Under the pieces are notes generated by a model. It was given only the letters and a program-made list of their open reading frames with translations. It was not told the origin of the DNA and did no database searches. From Gammaproteobacteria bacterium (GTDB taxonomy: Bacteria > Pseudomonadota > Gammaproteobacteria > Burkholderiales > Gallionellaceae): 64,000 bases of DNA. The DNA lies in assembly GCA_018814405.1 (NCBI GenBank), contig JAHIZO010000007.1:400299-464298 (forward strand), in the 5' to 3' direction. The translations under genes were made by a program, and so were the position numbers. Of this stretch, positions 8,705 through 18,282 are shown one piece after another; position 1 is the stretch's first letter, and each line of letters opens with the position of its first letter.

Positions 8705-9637
8705 TCAGTCTCCAGTGAGCTGTTGTTCCTGCCGTGAGATGAATTCCTGCATGGTGTCTATGCCGCGTTGTTGCAATACAAAATTGCGCGCGGCGGCTTC
8801 GACCAGCACGGAGAGGTTGCGTCCTGCCAGTACCGGGATTTCCACCTTGCTGATAGACACGCCGAGGATGTCGTCCTTGCCGGACTGCGGTAATCGATCG
8901 AGCTTGGACAGGTCGTCGTGTTGCGGGCGGTAAAGATGCACAATGAGCTTCAGGCTCTTTTTGCGTCGTACTGCTGTCTCGCCAAACATGGTGCGAATAT
9001 TGAGGATGCCAAGACCGCGCACCTCAAGCAGGTCGCGCAACAGTTCTGGGCAGCGACCTTCGAGCGCTTCGGGTGAGATGCGGAACAGGTCGACGATGTC
9101 GTCGGCGACCAAGCCGTTACCGCGAGTGATCAGTTCCAACGCCAGTTCGCTCTTGCCGACACCGCTGTCGCCCGTGATCATCACGCCGACCCCCAGCACA
9201 TCCAGAAACACGCCATGACGTGAAGCGGAATCGGCCAGCGCTTTGACCATGTAGTGGCGCACCATCCACATCAGGTGCACGCTGCCGAGCGGTGAATGGA
9301 ACAGCGGTGTCTCGGTACGGTTGGCGAATTCGATCAGACCTTTGGGTATCTCGGTCTCGCCGGCGACGATCAGGCAAGAAGGCTTTTGCTGATCCAGCGT
9401 AGCGAGTGATGTTGCAAGCTCGGTGGGCGAGAGGTCGTGCAGATAATCCAGTTCGGTGTTGCTCAGTACCTGTATCCAGTTCGGATGTACCAGGTTTAGG
9501 TGGCCGATCAACCCCCAGTTGGAAGCGCTGACAGATTCACTTTCGAGCGTACGTTCAGAGCCATCACCCGCGACCCAGGTCAGGCCGAGGCGTTCCTGCT
9601 TGTCGCGAAATAGTTGCCTGATGTTGACTTGGGCCAC
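8705..9637 (-). CDS. hprK: HPr kinase/phosphorylase
   Basis: 310 residues. It is a bifunctional serine kinase/phosphorylase acting on HPr-like proteins. The N-terminal domain is followed by the P-loop GDSGVGKS near residue 155, LVADDIVDLFRI, and the signature LEVRGLGILNIRTMFGE. In betaproteobacteria the enzyme belongs to a regulatory nitrogen-type PTS lacking sugar permeases, and ptsN next door fits this. Downstream of ptsN by seven bases and upstream of rapZ. Confidence 0.96.
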   Translation of the reverse strand: MAQVNIRQLFRDKQERLGLTWVAGDGSERTLESESVSASNWGLIGHLNLVHPNWIQVLSNTELDYLHDLSPTELATSLATLDQQKPSCLIVAGETEIPKGLIEFANRTETPLFHSPLGSVHLMWMVRHYMVKALADSASRHGVFLDVLGVGVMITGDSGVGKSELALELITRGNGLVADDIVDLFRISPEALEGRCPELLRDLLEVRGLGILNIRTMFGETAVRRKKSLKLIVHLYRPQHDDLSKLDRLPQSGKDDILGVSISKVEIPVLAGRNLSVLVEAAARNFVLQQRGIDTMQEFISRQEQQLTGD

Positions 9638-9643
9638 GGCTGA

Positions 9644-10099
9644 TCAGGCGTTCCAGTCGTTGAAGATCTGATGCATCTCGGTCGGGTCGTCGGTCGCTTC
9701 CAGACGGTCGCGGAACGATTGCTCGCTGAACATCTGGGCCAATTCGCCGAGGATCTGCAAGTGCAGGTCGGTGGCGCGTTCCGGTACCAGCAAGACAAAA
9801 ATGAACTTCACCGGTTGTCCGTCAGGCGCATCGAACGGGATGGGAGTGGACATCTTGACGAAGGCAGCTGCCGCATCGCGCAGGCCTTTGACGCGACCAT
9901 GCGGGATCGCCACGCCCTGTCCCAGTCCGGTGGAGCCCAGTTTTTCGCGGGCGAAAAGGCTGTCGAAAACCTGGCTGCGTGCAATACCCAGCGTGTTTTC
10001 AAACAGGAGGCCCACATGTTCGAATACGCGCTTCTTGCTGGCGGACTCGCTGTCCAGCATCACGCAATCGGGGGCCAATATCTTGCTAATTAGACTCAT
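9644..10099 (-). CDS. ptsN: Nitrogen-regulatory PTS IIA protein
   Basis: 151 residues with a single PTS EIIA type 2 domain. The phosphorylated histidine lies in GVAIPHGRVKGL, and FVLLVPERATDLHLQILGELA is typical. It receives phosphate from NPr and regulates potassium and nitrogen metabolism instead of carrying sugar. A strong hairpin terminator separates it from the upstream hpf gene, so it probably has its own promoter or is expressed by read-through. It begins the ptsN-hprK-rapZ group. Confidence 0.95.
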   Translation of the reverse strand: MSLISKILAPDCVMLDSESASKKRVFEHVGLLFENTLGIARSQVFDSLFAREKLGSTGLGQGVAIPHGRVKGLRDAAAAFVKMSTPIPFDAPDGQPVKFIFVLLVPERATDLHLQILGELAQMFSEQSFRDRLEATDDPTEMHQIFNDWNA

Positions 10100-10111
10100 G
10101 CTGATTCACCA

Positions 10112-10145
10112 AATTAAAACGAGGCAGCGTTTGTTGCTGCCTCGT
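10112..10145 (-). terminator. Rho-independent terminator between hpf and ptsN
   Basis: On the minus strand ACGAGGCAGC (10145-10136) pairs perfectly with GCTGCCTCGT (10128-10119) around a seven-base loop and is followed by TTTTAATTT. It should end or attenuate the rpoN-hpf transcript before ptsN. Confidence 0.8.
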
Positions 10146-10150
10146 CCGGT

Positions 10151-10474
10151 TTACTCTGCTGCTTGATGTTTGCCCGAATCGTCGTGGCGACGTGCTTCGA
10201 ACTTCTCCTTGTGCTTCAGTACCTGGCGATCCAGAGAATCGATCAGGGCGTCGATAGCAACGTACAGATTGCTGTCTTCGGATTCTGCAAACAGCGTCTT
10301 GCCGCTGATGTTGAGCGTGGCTTCGGCTTTTTGCTGCAGTTTTTCGACCGAGAGAATCACGTTCACATCGATCACATTGTCGAAATGGCGTTTGACCTTG
10401 TCCAGTTTGCCGATCACATGTTCGCGGATCGCGGGAGTGATATCCATGTGGCGTCCTGTGAGATTGAGGTTCAT
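10151..10474 (-). CDS. hpf: Ribosome hibernation promoting factor (short HPF)
   Basis: 107 residues, matching the HPF/YfiA fold (MNLNLTGRHMDITPAIREHV, KLDKVKRHFDNVIDVNVIL, ALIDSLDRQVLKHKEK). It binds the decoding centre in stationary phase and promotes 100S ribosome dimers together with RMF in enterics. It is the gene directly downstream of rpoN (17-base gap), its normal place in proteobacteria, and is followed by a terminator. Confidence 0.95.
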   Translation of the reverse strand: MNLNLTGRHMDITPAIREHVIGKLDKVKRHFDNVIDVNVILSVEKLQQKAEATLNISGKTLFAESEDSNLYVAIDALIDSLDRQVLKHKEKFEARRHDDSGKHQAAE

Positions 10475-10491
10475 AGCCTGCTCCTTTATGG

Positions 10492-11916
10492 TTAAAGTGA
10501 TTTACGAAGGTTGACCGGGAGGATGTTCATCGATTCCCGGTATTTTGCCACGGTACGGCGGGCGACGATAATGCCCTGCTGTGCCAGGATTTCAGACATG
10601 CGGCTATCAGACAGCGGCTGGCGAGTATCTTCCTCGCCAACCATCTGTTTAATAAGGGCGCGGATGGCGGTGGAGGAACAAGCCCCCCCCGCATCGGTAG
10701 CCAGACCGCTGCCAAAGAAATATTTAAATTCATAGATGCCGCGCGGTGTGAGCATGAACTTCTGCGTGGTCACACGTGAGATGGTCGATTCGTGCAGCTC
10801 GAGCTGCTCGGCGATCTCGCGCAGTACCAAGGGGCGCATGGCGATGTCGCCGTGTTCGAAGAACTGGCGCTGGCGCTGTGCGATGGCCTGTGCTACACGC
10901 AGGATAGTCTCGAAACGCTGTTGCAGGTTCTTGATGAACCAGCGCGCTTCCTGCAATTGCGTTGCCATGCCCTGTGCGCTGGCATCGCCGCGCTGCTGCA
11001 GGATATTGGCATAGACCTGATTGATGCGCAGGCGCGGCATAGCTTCCGGATTCAGGCGCGCCTTCCAGATGCCGCCGACTTTCTCAATCAGCACGTCCGG
11101 CACCACATAGTCGGCCGCGCGATGTTCGAAGGCCATGCCTGGCTTGGGTTGCAGATGCACGATCAAATCTTGTGCGGTGCGCAAAGCGTCGTCGTCGCAA
11201 CGCAACACACGCTTCAGCTTGGAAAAGTCGCGTGCCGCCAGCAAGTCCAGATGTTCGCCGACGATGGTCAAGGCCATATCGCGGCCGGGAATGTCCTCGG
11301 AGAGGGCATTCAACTGTAGTGCCAGACATTCGCGCAGATCGCGTGCGCCGATGCCGGGCGCATCCAAGTGCTGCAACTGCACCAGCGCCGTCTCCAGATC
11401 GTCCAGCGTGATATCCAGTTCCTCCGGGAATATCTCCACGATCTCTTCCAGAGGTTGGGTCAGATAGGCGTTCTCATCCAATGCGTCCACCAGCAGACTG
11501 ATAATCTTCTTGTCACGATCGTCCAGTAGGCTCATGTTCAATTGCCAGAGCAAATGCTCACGCAGGTTGGGGCGCTCAGCGGCGACTTCCTGATAGCCGT
11601 CGTCCTCATCGTCCGGGCTGGCATTGCCGGAATGGCTGAAATTCGCCTCGCCCCATTCTGGGGTGCTGTCCTGGACAGGGTTATCGGCTGCGGTGGACTC
11701 CGTGCTTTCCTGCGCGGGTGCTTGGGCATCGCTGCTGCCGCTATAGGTCTGGTTGGCGTTATCGTCTATCCGTTCCAGCAGCGGGTTCTCGTCCAGCAAG
11801 CGCGAGGCTTCTTGGTTGATTTCCAGTGTGGAAAGCTGCAACAGCTTGATAGCTTGCTGCAACTGCGGCGTGAGCAGCAGCTGTTGGGATTGGCGGAGTT
11901 GGAGAGCGGGTTTCAT
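10492..11916 (-). CDS. rpoN: RNA polymerase sigma-54 factor
   Basis: 474 residues. The glutamine-rich activator-contact region starts MKPALQLRQSQQLLLTPQLQ. An acidic low-complexity region II, the core-binding domain and the C-terminal RpoN box ARRTVAKYRES follow. It directs transcription from -24/-12 promoters and needs an AAA+ activator. This window carries two fitting promoters in front of pilin genes and one sigma-54 activator. A run of eight G (minus strand, 10690-10683) in the codons for DAGGACSS is in frame here. Confidence 0.97.
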   Translation of the reverse strand: MKPALQLRQSQQLLLTPQLQQAIKLLQLSTLEINQEASRLLDENPLLERIDDNANQTYSGSSDAQAPAQESTESTAADNPVQDSTPEWGEANFSHSGNASPDDEDDGYQEVAAERPNLREHLLWQLNMSLLDDRDKKIISLLVDALDENAYLTQPLEEIVEIFPEELDITLDDLETALVQLQHLDAPGIGARDLRECLALQLNALSEDIPGRDMALTIVGEHLDLLAARDFSKLKRVLRCDDDALRTAQDLIVHLQPKPGMAFEHRAADYVVPDVLIEKVGGIWKARLNPEAMPRLRINQVYANILQQRGDASAQGMATQLQEARWFIKNLQQRFETILRVAQAIAQRQRQFFEHGDIAMRPLVLREIAEQLELHESTISRVTTQKFMLTPRGIYEFKYFFGSGLATDAGGACSSTAIRALIKQMVGEEDTRQPLSDSRMSEILAQQGIIVARRTVAKYRESMNILPVNLRKSL

Positions 11917-11945
11917 CTTGGGTGTTTGGTGTGGGGCGGCGCTTC

Positions 11946-12668
11946 TTATAGCTTGAAGTTCTCGCCCAAATACACCTTCCTCACGCCCTCATTATAGATG
12001 ATTTCCTCGGGCGTGCCTTCCGCCATTACCGATCCGGCATTGATGATGTAGGCGCGGTCACAGATACCCAGTGTCTCGCGTACGTTGTGGTCGGTAATCA
12101 AAACGCCGATATCGCGCTCTTTGAGGAAGCGGATGATCTTCTGGATGTCCAGCACGGCGATCGGGTCAACACCTGCAAAGGGTTCGTCGAGCAGGATGAA
12201 GCGCGGATCAGTGGCCAGTGCACGGGCGATCTCCACGCGACGACGCTCTCCGCCGGACAGGCTGATGGCAGGGTTGTTGCGGATGTGGGTGATGTGCAGG
12301 TCGTTCAGCAGGGCTTCGAGGCGCTGCGCTTGCTCTTCAGGTGAATAATCATGCAATTCAAGGACTGCCTCGATGTTCTGGCTGACGGTCATGCGACGGA
12401 AAATGGAGGCTTCCTGCGGCAGATAGGCCAGCCCCAGTCGTGCACGTCTATGGATGGGCAGATGGGTGACTTTTTCGCCGTCTATGGTGATCTCTCCGCC
12501 ATCCGCAGCGACCAAGCCAACGATCATATAAAAAGTGGTGGTTTTGCCGGCACCATTGGGGCCCAGCAAGCCGACCACCTCACCACTGCTCACATGTAGC
12601 GAGGCATCCTGCACCACAGTACGGGCGCGATAGGATTTCTTTAGAGATTCGGTACGTAGTTCGCTCAT
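11946..12668 (-). CDS. lptB: Lipopolysaccharide export ABC transporter ATP-binding protein LptB
   Basis: 240 residues. Walker A is GPNGAGKT, the ABC signature [15 protein letters not shown] and Walker [13 protein letters not shown]. It powers extraction of LPS from the inner membrane with LptFG (not in the window). It starts one base after the lptA stop and is followed by rpoN, the conserved proteobacterial order. Confidence 0.97.
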   Translation of the reverse strand: MSELRTESLKKSYRARTVVQDASLHVSSGEVVGLLGPNGAGKTTTFYMIVGLVAADGGEITIDGEKVTHLPIHRRARLGLAYLPQEASIFRRMTVSQNIEAVLELHDYSPEEQAQRLEALLNDLHITHIRNNPAISLSGGERRRVEIARALATDPRFILLDEPFAGVDPIAVLDIQKIIRFLKERDIGVLITDHNVRETLGICDRAYIINAGSVMAEGTPEEIIYNEGVRKVYLGENFKL

Positions 12669-12669
12669 G

Positions 12670-13266
12670 TCAGTGTTTTTGCGTGAGGGGAGGCGACAAA
12701 GTTTCGCTAGGTTGTATGTCTAAAGAGTTCGTCGGCATGGATGTTTCTGCAGGTGTGTCGCGCTTGGGCTGTAATACGGCTCGCACGCGATTGTTGCCGG
12801 GGGTTTGAGAGGCATTGTCGCCGCTGGCTTTGAATACTTCGGTCTTGGTGCTGTAGGTGATGCGAGCACCCTGAACTTCATCTTGGCCGCGCTTGACGCG
12901 GGCACGGTCGTAGAAGTCCACTGTTTCGGCGCGCGTGTCGTATTCGATCCTTTCACCATAGCCCTCAGCATACTCCTCGCTGCCTTCATAGCGTTGGCGG
13001 AACTTGGCAGGATGTCCGGTGGCCGTTAGGTGTTGATAGCCTTCGGTATCTTCCCGAACTTCGATGCGATCGGCCTGAATATTCAATGTGCCTTGAATCA
13101 ACTGGACGCGGCCTTCAAAACTTTTGAATTGGCGCGCGTCGTCTATCAATACCTGATCGGCTTCCAGATGAACCGGTTTGTCACGGTCAGTCTGTTCTGC
13201 CAGCACATTATTGGCGCAAAGCAATATCAGCAAGAGTCTCGATATTTGCTTAATCAGTATTTTCAT
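12670..13266 (-). CDS. lptA: Lipopolysaccharide periplasmic transport protein LptA
   Basis: 198 residues. A signal peptide ([13 protein letters not shown]) precedes an OstA/LptA beta-jellyroll domain: [48 protein letters not shown]. It bridges the periplasm between LptC and LptD. A basic, proline-rich tail of about 40 residues follows the domain. Its start overlaps lptC by 17 bases. Confidence 0.94.
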   Translation of the reverse strand: MKILIKQISRLLLILLCANNVLAEQTDRDKPVHLEADQVLIDDARQFKSFEGRVQLIQGTLNIQADRIEVREDTEGYQHLTATGHPAKFRQRYEGSEEYAEGYGERIEYDTRAETVDFYDRARVKRGQDEVQGARITYSTKTEVFKASGDNASQTPGNNRVRAVLQPKRDTPAETSMPTNSLDIQPSETLSPPLTQKH

Positions 13267-13834
13267 GGACTGATCTCACTTGTTTCAGAAATTTCACAGT
13301 GCGTGCCTCGTTGTTCAGTTCCATGCCGACAGCATTGATGGTGTTGTATCGGTCATACATCAGTATCGGAAAGTCGGTCTCGGCCCAGCCATCATCCGGC
13401 AGCACACGCAGATACTCGGTATTGAAATGCTGGGCTTGTGAAGGTGGCTTGCCGGGGCGGAGGATGCGCACCTTCTCATATAGTCGGATTTCTTCCCCTT
13501 TGCTGCTGAGCATGCCGTTTAGCGCATCGATCTGGGTCGGCGGCTGGTCTTTAAAGAAGCTGATCAGGTTCGGGCTTTGCATGTGTGTGGTGTCGTCATC
13601 CGGGTAATGCCACATCTTTTCGGTGAGCAACGCGAAGCGTGGCTGTCCCTCTGTGTCCAAGGCAGTGGAGCGCAAGCCATAGACCACAAAATCAATATCG
13701 TGCCTTAGGGCGCCGGTGGGGGATTCATACGGTTTGACTTGAAGATTCAGCCAGTAGCTGCCAAGCAGTAGCGCCATGATGGGCAGCAGTGGCAGCCAGG
13801 CACGCAAACGAATAGCAAAAGTAAAACGGCTCAT
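13250..13834 (-). CDS. lptC: LPS export system protein LptC
   Basis: 194 residues. A single N-terminal membrane anchor (LPLLPIMALLLGSYWL) is followed by a periplasmic LptC/YrbK domain with DFVVYGLRSTALDTEGQPRF and SSKGEEIRLYEKVRI. It links the LptBFG transporter to LptA. Its start overlaps the kdsC stop by four bases (ATGA). Confidence 0.92.
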   Translation of the reverse strand: MSRFTFAIRLRAWLPLLPIMALLLGSYWLNLQVKPYESPTGALRHDIDFVVYGLRSTALDTEGQPRFALLTEKMWHYPDDDTTHMQSPNLISFFKDQPPTQIDALNGMLSSKGEEIRLYEKVRILRPGKPPSQAQHFNTEYLRVLPDDGWAETDFPILMYDRYNTINAVGMELNNEARTVKFLKQVRSVHENTD

Positions 13835-14355
13835 TGGTCCAGATAGGGGGCGAGTTGCGTCTCAAGCGTGCCTTGTGCGGACATGATCAGTTCGCAAATT
13901 TCGCGTACGGCACCGTGTCCTCCGGCGCGCTGACTGACATAATCGGCGTGGTCGCGTACGCATTGCGGCGCATCGGGAACACTGAACGCCATGCCGATGC
14001 GGCGCATCACTGGCAAGTCGATCACATCGTCACCCATGAACGCGGCGGCTTCTGGCGGCAGGTCAAGGTCGGCAAGCAGAGACTGCATGGCGGCGTATTT
14101 GTTATCCACGCCCTGATAGAGACGGGTGATGCCAAGGTTGTGCGCTCTAAGTTCAACACAGCGTGAAGTTCGGCCGGTGATGATGGCAAGTTCCATGCCG
14201 CTGGCTTTGAGCATCTTCAGTCCGTGGCCGTCGAGGGAGTTGAAGCGTTTGAACTCTTCGCCGGAATCGGAAAGGTAAAGGCCGCCGTCCGTCAGAACGC
14301 CGTCCACATCAAAAGCGATCAGACGCAGTGGCTTGATTCGGTCTGTCAGAGACAT
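13831..14355 (-). CDS. kdsC: 3-deoxy-D-manno-octulosonate-8-phosphate phosphatase
   Basis: 174 residues, HAD phosphatase of the KdsC family. The nucleophile motif is FDVDGVLTDGGLYL; also seen are AIITGRTSRCVELRAHNLGI and the metal motif FMGDDVIDLPVMRRIG. It removes phosphate from KDO-8-P in LPS core synthesis. It overlaps the kdsD stop by one base (TGATG). Confidence 0.97.
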   Translation of the reverse strand: MSLTDRIKPLRLIAFDVDGVLTDGGLYLSDSGEEFKRFNSLDGHGLKMLKASGMELAIITGRTSRCVELRAHNLGITRLYQGVDNKYAAMQSLLADLDLPPEAAAFMGDDVIDLPVMRRIGMAFSVPDAPQCVRDHADYVSQRAGGHGAVREICELIMSAQGTLETQLAPYLDQ

Positions 14356-15341
14356 CAGATGACTTTCGCTTTCAGTAAGTCGTGCATGTTCAAGGCACCA
14401 ACCACCTTCTTGTTCGCGTCGACCACCAGCAGCTGGGTGATGTTGTACTCTTCCATCAATTGCACCGCTCCAACCGCGAGTTCATCTGGGCCTATGGTGC
14501 GTGGCGTTTTCGACATCACCGAGCTGACCGCTGTGGTGTTGAAGTCCAGCTTCTTGTCTAGAGTGCGGCGCAGGTCGCCATCGGTATAGATGCCCAGCAG
14601 ATGATGGCTCTCATCCACGACACCGGTCATGCCAAGCCCTTTGCGTGAGATCTCCAGCACCGCTTGGGCCAGCGTCGCGTCTTCTCGCACCATGGGAATG
14701 CTGGCATGGCTATGCATGATGTCGCGCACATGGGTGAGCAGACGTCGTCCCAAGCTGCCGCCTGGATGAGAGCGGGCGAAATCCGCTTCACCGAAACCTT
14801 TTGCATCCAGCAAGGCGACTGCAAGCGCGTCGCCCAAGGCCAAGGCGGCCGTGGTGCTGGCTGTCGGCGCCAAACCCATGGGGCAGGCTTCTTGTGCGAC
14901 CGCGCCGTTGAGGTGCACGTCCGCTTCGAGCGCAAGGCTGGATTGGGGGTTGCCGGTCAAGCTGATGAGTTTTGCACCTTGGCGCTTCAGCACGGGAACG
15001 ATAGTCAGCAACTCTTCACTTTCGCCGGAGTAGGAGATGCCGATGAATACGTCATCCCGCGTCACCATGCCGAGATCGCCGTGGCTGGCTTCGCCCGGGT
15101 GCACGAAATAGGCGGGTGTGCCGGTGCTGGAGAAGGTGGCCGCGATCTTGCGTGCGATATGTCCGGATTTTCCCATGCCACTTACGATCACTCTTCCTTT
15201 GCAAGAGAGGATCAGGTTGATGGCGTTAAGGAAGTTCGAGTCGACACGATCAACCAGCGCTTTGATGGCGTCGGCTTCAATGGTCAGGACTCGTCGCGCA
15301 AGTTCAAGCGCATGCGGAGCGGCGGGAGCAGGTTTGTTCAT
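14355..15341 (-). CDS. kdsD: D-arabinose-5-phosphate isomerase
   Basis: 328 residues from the ATG at 15341 (MNKPAPAAPHALELARRV); the longer frame upstream has no family similarity. An SIS domain (VIVSGMGKSGHIARKIAATF, HPGEASHGDLGMV, SYSGESEEL) is followed by two CBS domains. It makes arabinose-5-phosphate for KDO synthesis. It opens the kdsD-kdsC-lptCAB-rpoN block and is divergent from the antiporter gene. Confidence 0.96.
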   Translation of the reverse strand: MNKPAPAAPHALELARRVLTIEADAIKALVDRVDSNFLNAINLILSCKGRVIVSGMGKSGHIARKIAATFSSTGTPAYFVHPGEASHGDLGMVTRDDVFIGISYSGESEELLTIVPVLKRQGAKLISLTGNPQSSLALEADVHLNGAVAQEACPMGLAPTASTTAALALGDALAVALLDAKGFGEADFARSHPGGSLGRRLLTHVRDIMHSHASIPMVREDATLAQAVLEISRKGLGMTGVVDESHHLLGIYTDGDLRRTLDKKLDFNTTAVSSVMSKTPRTIGPDELAVGAVQLMEEYNITQLLVVDANKKVVGALNMHDLLKAKVI

Positions 15342-15438
15342 GGCGCGAATTATAGGTGAACAACCCAGCCGTGTCTTTGCTGGCTTCCATGATGCAAACG
15401 ATTTTGAAACTTGCACAAGTTAAGGCATCATCAGGCGC

Positions 15439-17409
15439 ATGAACAATTCGTTGCAACTATTACTCATTTTGCTCGCCGTCGCTGTGCTGGTGGTGGTGCT
15501 GTTCCGTTCGCTGCATTTGCCTGCCATGTTGGGTTATCTCATCGTCGGCGTGTTGATCGGTCCGAACGCACTGGGCTGGATCCCGGATGCGCCAGAGACT
15601 CGTCATTTGGCAGAGTTCGGCGTGGTGTTCCTGATGTTCAGCATCGGTCTCGAATTCAGTCTGGCTCGATTACGGTCGATGCAGCGTTTGGTGTTCGGGC
15701 TGGGCACGGCACAAGTGGTCGCTACGATGTTGTTGGTCATGATGACTTCCCTGTTCTTTGATCTTGGCTGGGCGGCGGGTCTGGCGCTGGGCGGCATCAT
15801 GGCGATGTCCTCGACAGCTATCGTCAGCAAGATGCTGGTAGAGCGCGGCGAGCTCAACACTCCGCACGGCCAGAAGATCATGGGTGTGCTGTTATTCCAG
15901 GATCTGGCCGTGGTGCCGCTCATCATCCTGATCCCCGCGCTGTCGTCGAATGATGGCAACCTCTCGGCCACGCTCGCCTTCGCAGCCTTGAAAGCGGTAC
16001 TGGTGTTGACCGCACTGCTCACCTTTGGCCAGCGTTTGTTGCGGCCGTGGTTCCATTTGGTTGCACGTCAAAAATCATCCGAGTTGTTCATGCTGAACGT
16101 GCTGTTGTTCACGCTCGGTCTGGCATGGATCACCGAGCTGAGCGGGCTGTCCATGGCGCTGGGGGCCTTCGTAGCCGGCATGCTGATCTCCGAGACTGAA
16201 TACCGCTATCAGGTGGAAGAGGACATCAAACCGTTCCGAGATGTGTTGCTCGGCCTGTTTTTCGTCACCATCGGCATGATGCTGGATATTCATACTGTGA
16301 TCGATGGCTGGGGATGGATATTGTTATTGCTGCTCATTCTGTTGCCATTCAAGGCGTTGGTGGTGGCGTTGCTGGTGCGTGCCTTCTCGGGAGACTGGGG
16401 GCCGGCATTGCGTACCGGTCTCGGCTTGGCGCAAGCGGGCGAATTCGGCTTTGTGCTGCTGACGCTCACCGGCGGGGCCAATCTACTACCGCATGACGTG
16501 ATGCAGAACGTATTGGCTGCCATGCTGATTTCCATGTTGATCGCACCATTCATGATCCAGCACGCGGAAGCCATCGTGCGTCGCATCTCGCCCGAGGAAT
16601 GGATGAACAGCGCTGTGCAGATGCACCAGATCGCCGTTCAGAGTATGAGCACTAACCAGCATGTGATCATCTGCGGCTATGGCCGAAGTGGTCAGGCACT
16701 GGCTGTGTTTCTGAAGAATGAGAATGTCAGCTTCATCGCGCTCGATCTTGATTCACGCAGGGTTCACGAGGCAAGTTCGTCGGGAGAGCGCGTCGTGTAC
16801 GGCGACGCCGGCAAGCACGAAGTTTTGCAGGCGGCCGGCTTGATGCGCGCCAAGGCGCTGGTCATCACATACGACGACAAGCATTCCGCACTCAGAATCC
16901 TGCGCCATATCCAACAGAACAGGCCCGACCTGCCGGTCATCGTGCGCACTGCCGACGATAGCAACGTCGAAATCCTGAAAAAAGCCGGTGCGACTGAAGT
17001 GGTGGCTGAAGTGCTTGAGGGCAGCGTCATGCTCGCCTCGCAGGCATTGCTGATGGCGGGCATACCGCTAAGTCGCGTAGTGCGCCGCGTGCAGGAAGCT
17101 CGCGCCAAGCGTTACAGCATGTTCAGCGGCTATCTGCGTGGCAATCGAGAAGAAGCGACCGACGAGACAGATAGTGTCCAGCCGCGTTTTCAGAGCGTCA
17201 TGCTGCACGAAAAAGACAGGGCGGTCGGTATGCGGCTGGGAGACCTGAAACTTGCGGAACTCAATATCGAGGTCAATGGTGTGCGTCGCCACAACCTGCT
17301 GGGGGGAGAGCCTTCGGACGACATGTTGCTTCGGGCGGGTGATGTGTTGCTGCTCTTGGGGCAGCCGATGATGCTGGAGGCGGCTGAGAAGAGACTGCGC
17401 AAAGATTAG
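15439..17409 (+). CDS. CPA2-family cation/proton antiporter (Kef/YbaL type)
   Basis: 656 residues. About twelve membrane helices form a Na+/H+ exchanger domain (LGYLIVGVLIGPNALGW, FGVVFLMFSIGLEFSLARL, LSGLSMALGAFVAGMLISE). A TrkA-N nucleotide-binding domain follows (HVIICGYGRSGQALAVFL, about residue 407 on), then a TrkA-C domain. This matches glutathione-gated KefB/KefC or YbaL potassium efflux systems. No KefF/KefG partner is adjacent, so the exact member is unresolved. Confidence 0.88.
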   Translation: MNNSLQLLLILLAVAVLVVVLFRSLHLPAMLGYLIVGVLIGPNALGWIPDAPETRHLAEFGVVFLMFSIGLEFSLARLRSMQRLVFGLGTAQVVATMLLVMMTSLFFDLGWAAGLALGGIMAMSSTAIVSKMLVERGELNTPHGQKIMGVLLFQDLAVVPLIILIPALSSNDGNLSATLAFAALKAVLVLTALLTFGQRLLRPWFHLVARQKSSELFMLNVLLFTLGLAWITELSGLSMALGAFVAGMLISETEYRYQVEEDIKPFRDVLLGLFFVTIGMMLDIHTVIDGWGWILLLLLILLPFKALVVALLVRAFSGDWGPALRTGLGLAQAGEFGFVLLTLTGGANLLPHDVMQNVLAAMLISMLIAPFMIQHAEAIVRRISPEEWMNSAVQMHQIAVQSMSTNQHVIICGYGRSGQALAVFLKNENVSFIALDLDSRRVHEASSSGERVVYGDAGKHEVLQAAGLMRAKALVITYDDKHSALRILRHIQQNRPDLPVIVRTADDSNVEILKKAGATEVVAEVLEGSVMLASQALLMAGIPLSRVVRRVQEARAKRYSMFSGYLRGNREEATDETDSVQPRFQSVMLHEKDRAVGMRLGDLKLAELNIEVNGVRRHNLLGGEPSDDMLLRAGDVLLLLGQPMMLEAAEKRLRKD

Positions 17410-17431
17410 CGCGTGTATTCTTGTATTTGCT

Positions 17432-18064
17432 TCAGCTTGTCAGACAGGCCAGATATGAATTGTTATCGATGATGCTGCTACTGGGAATCGGCTCTCCGCC
17501 GGTGTTCGCGTGAGAGACCAGCATCGCGCCTTTGGCCGTATAGCCATCGTCCAGCATCATGTCCAGTTGTTTGACCAAGCGCCCAGAGATGTTGTCCGAG
17601 CAAATAATGTAACCGCCGCTCATACCGGTGATGGGGGCGTTGCTGATGTCTGTCACGCCAAAAGCGCCTCCAGCAGCACTGATCGGCACATATCCCGTCG
17701 CCGCTGGATCGATTGCTCCCTGAAGGAATCCTGCCAGTCTGATGTGTTGCCAAAGGAAATACGATTCGCCCCAAGCTGCATTCAGTTGGCCCTCGATGTG
17801 CAGATTTCCATTGCCGTTATTGATGACCGTAGGGCTGCCTTTCAGGTGCGCTGAGGCGTTGCTGTCATCTCCGGGTAGGGCACGAAATCGATCCTGATAG
17901 CCATAGAGCGCGGTCTGTATCCCTCTAAAGTCGCTCGCAATGCTCTTCGCACGTGAACTTTCTACCAACTCGCGTCCTTTGATAGTTAGTGTGATGAGTA
18001 GGCTGATAATCGCCATGACGATGGAGATCTCAATCAAAGTGAAGCCGGATTGTTTGCGTTGCAT
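17432..18064 (-). CDS. Type IV pilin-like protein A
   Basis: 210 residues. The prepilin signal is MQRKQSG with cleavage expected after Gly7, mature Phe1 and Glu5 (FTLIEIS), then a hydrophobic helix. The mature part has the YQDRFRALPGDDSNASAHL block, and a C-terminal disulfide is likely between IICSDN and the final LACLTS. It is homologous to pilin B (18588-19244) along its length, sharing the YGYQD-R-PGDD and QLD-LDDG blocks, so they are tandem duplicates. A well-spaced sigma-54 promoter sits upstream at 18107-18123. It probably forms the fibre or a pseudopilus of the MSHA-type machine at 29686-43453. Confidence 0.88.
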   Translation of the reverse strand: MQRKQSGFTLIEISIVMAIISLLITLTIKGRELVESSRAKSIASDFRGIQTALYGYQDRFRALPGDDSNASAHLKGSPTVINNGNGNLHIEGQLNAAWGESYFLWQHIRLAGFLQGAIDPAATGYVPISAAGGAFGVTDISNAPITGMSGGYIICSDNISGRLVKQLDMMLDDGYTAKGAMLVSHANTGGEPIPSSSIIDNNSYLACLTS

Positions 18065-18106
18065 GAGTCGGTTGGACCTTGGCGATTATCAGTAAAAGTT
18101 AATGAA

Positions 18107-18123
18107 AGCAGTAACCATGCCAA
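18107..18123 (-). promoter_or_regulatory. Sigma-54 promoter of pilin A
   Basis: Minus strand TTGGCATGGTTACTGCT: the GG (-24) and GC (-12) dinucleotides are separated by exactly ten bases, as in the TGGCAC-N5-TTGC consensus, with one mismatch in each half. The -12 element lies about 43 bases before the pilin A ATG. The rpoN gene is in this window. Confidence 0.75.
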
Positions 18124-18233
18124 TGGTAAGGCTTAGTGATATATGGCTAAAGCACCGTGCGGTGGCTTGCAGGAGGAGGAATGACGGCGACATACCGTCA
18201 AACGGTGACGAGAAATAGCCAAGAGATGGGCGT

Positions 18234-18262
18234 AAAAAAGCCCGCCGGATTAGGGCGGGCTT
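18234..18262 (-). terminator. Terminator downstream of the pilin remnant
   Basis: On the minus strand AAGCCCGCC pairs with GGCGGGCTT around a seven-base loop and ends in a run of T. It lies just past the stop codon of the decayed pilin, showing that the remnant once was a complete transcription unit. Confidence 0.85.
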
Positions 18263-18282
18263 GTAAATGGTAGTGGCTTGAA

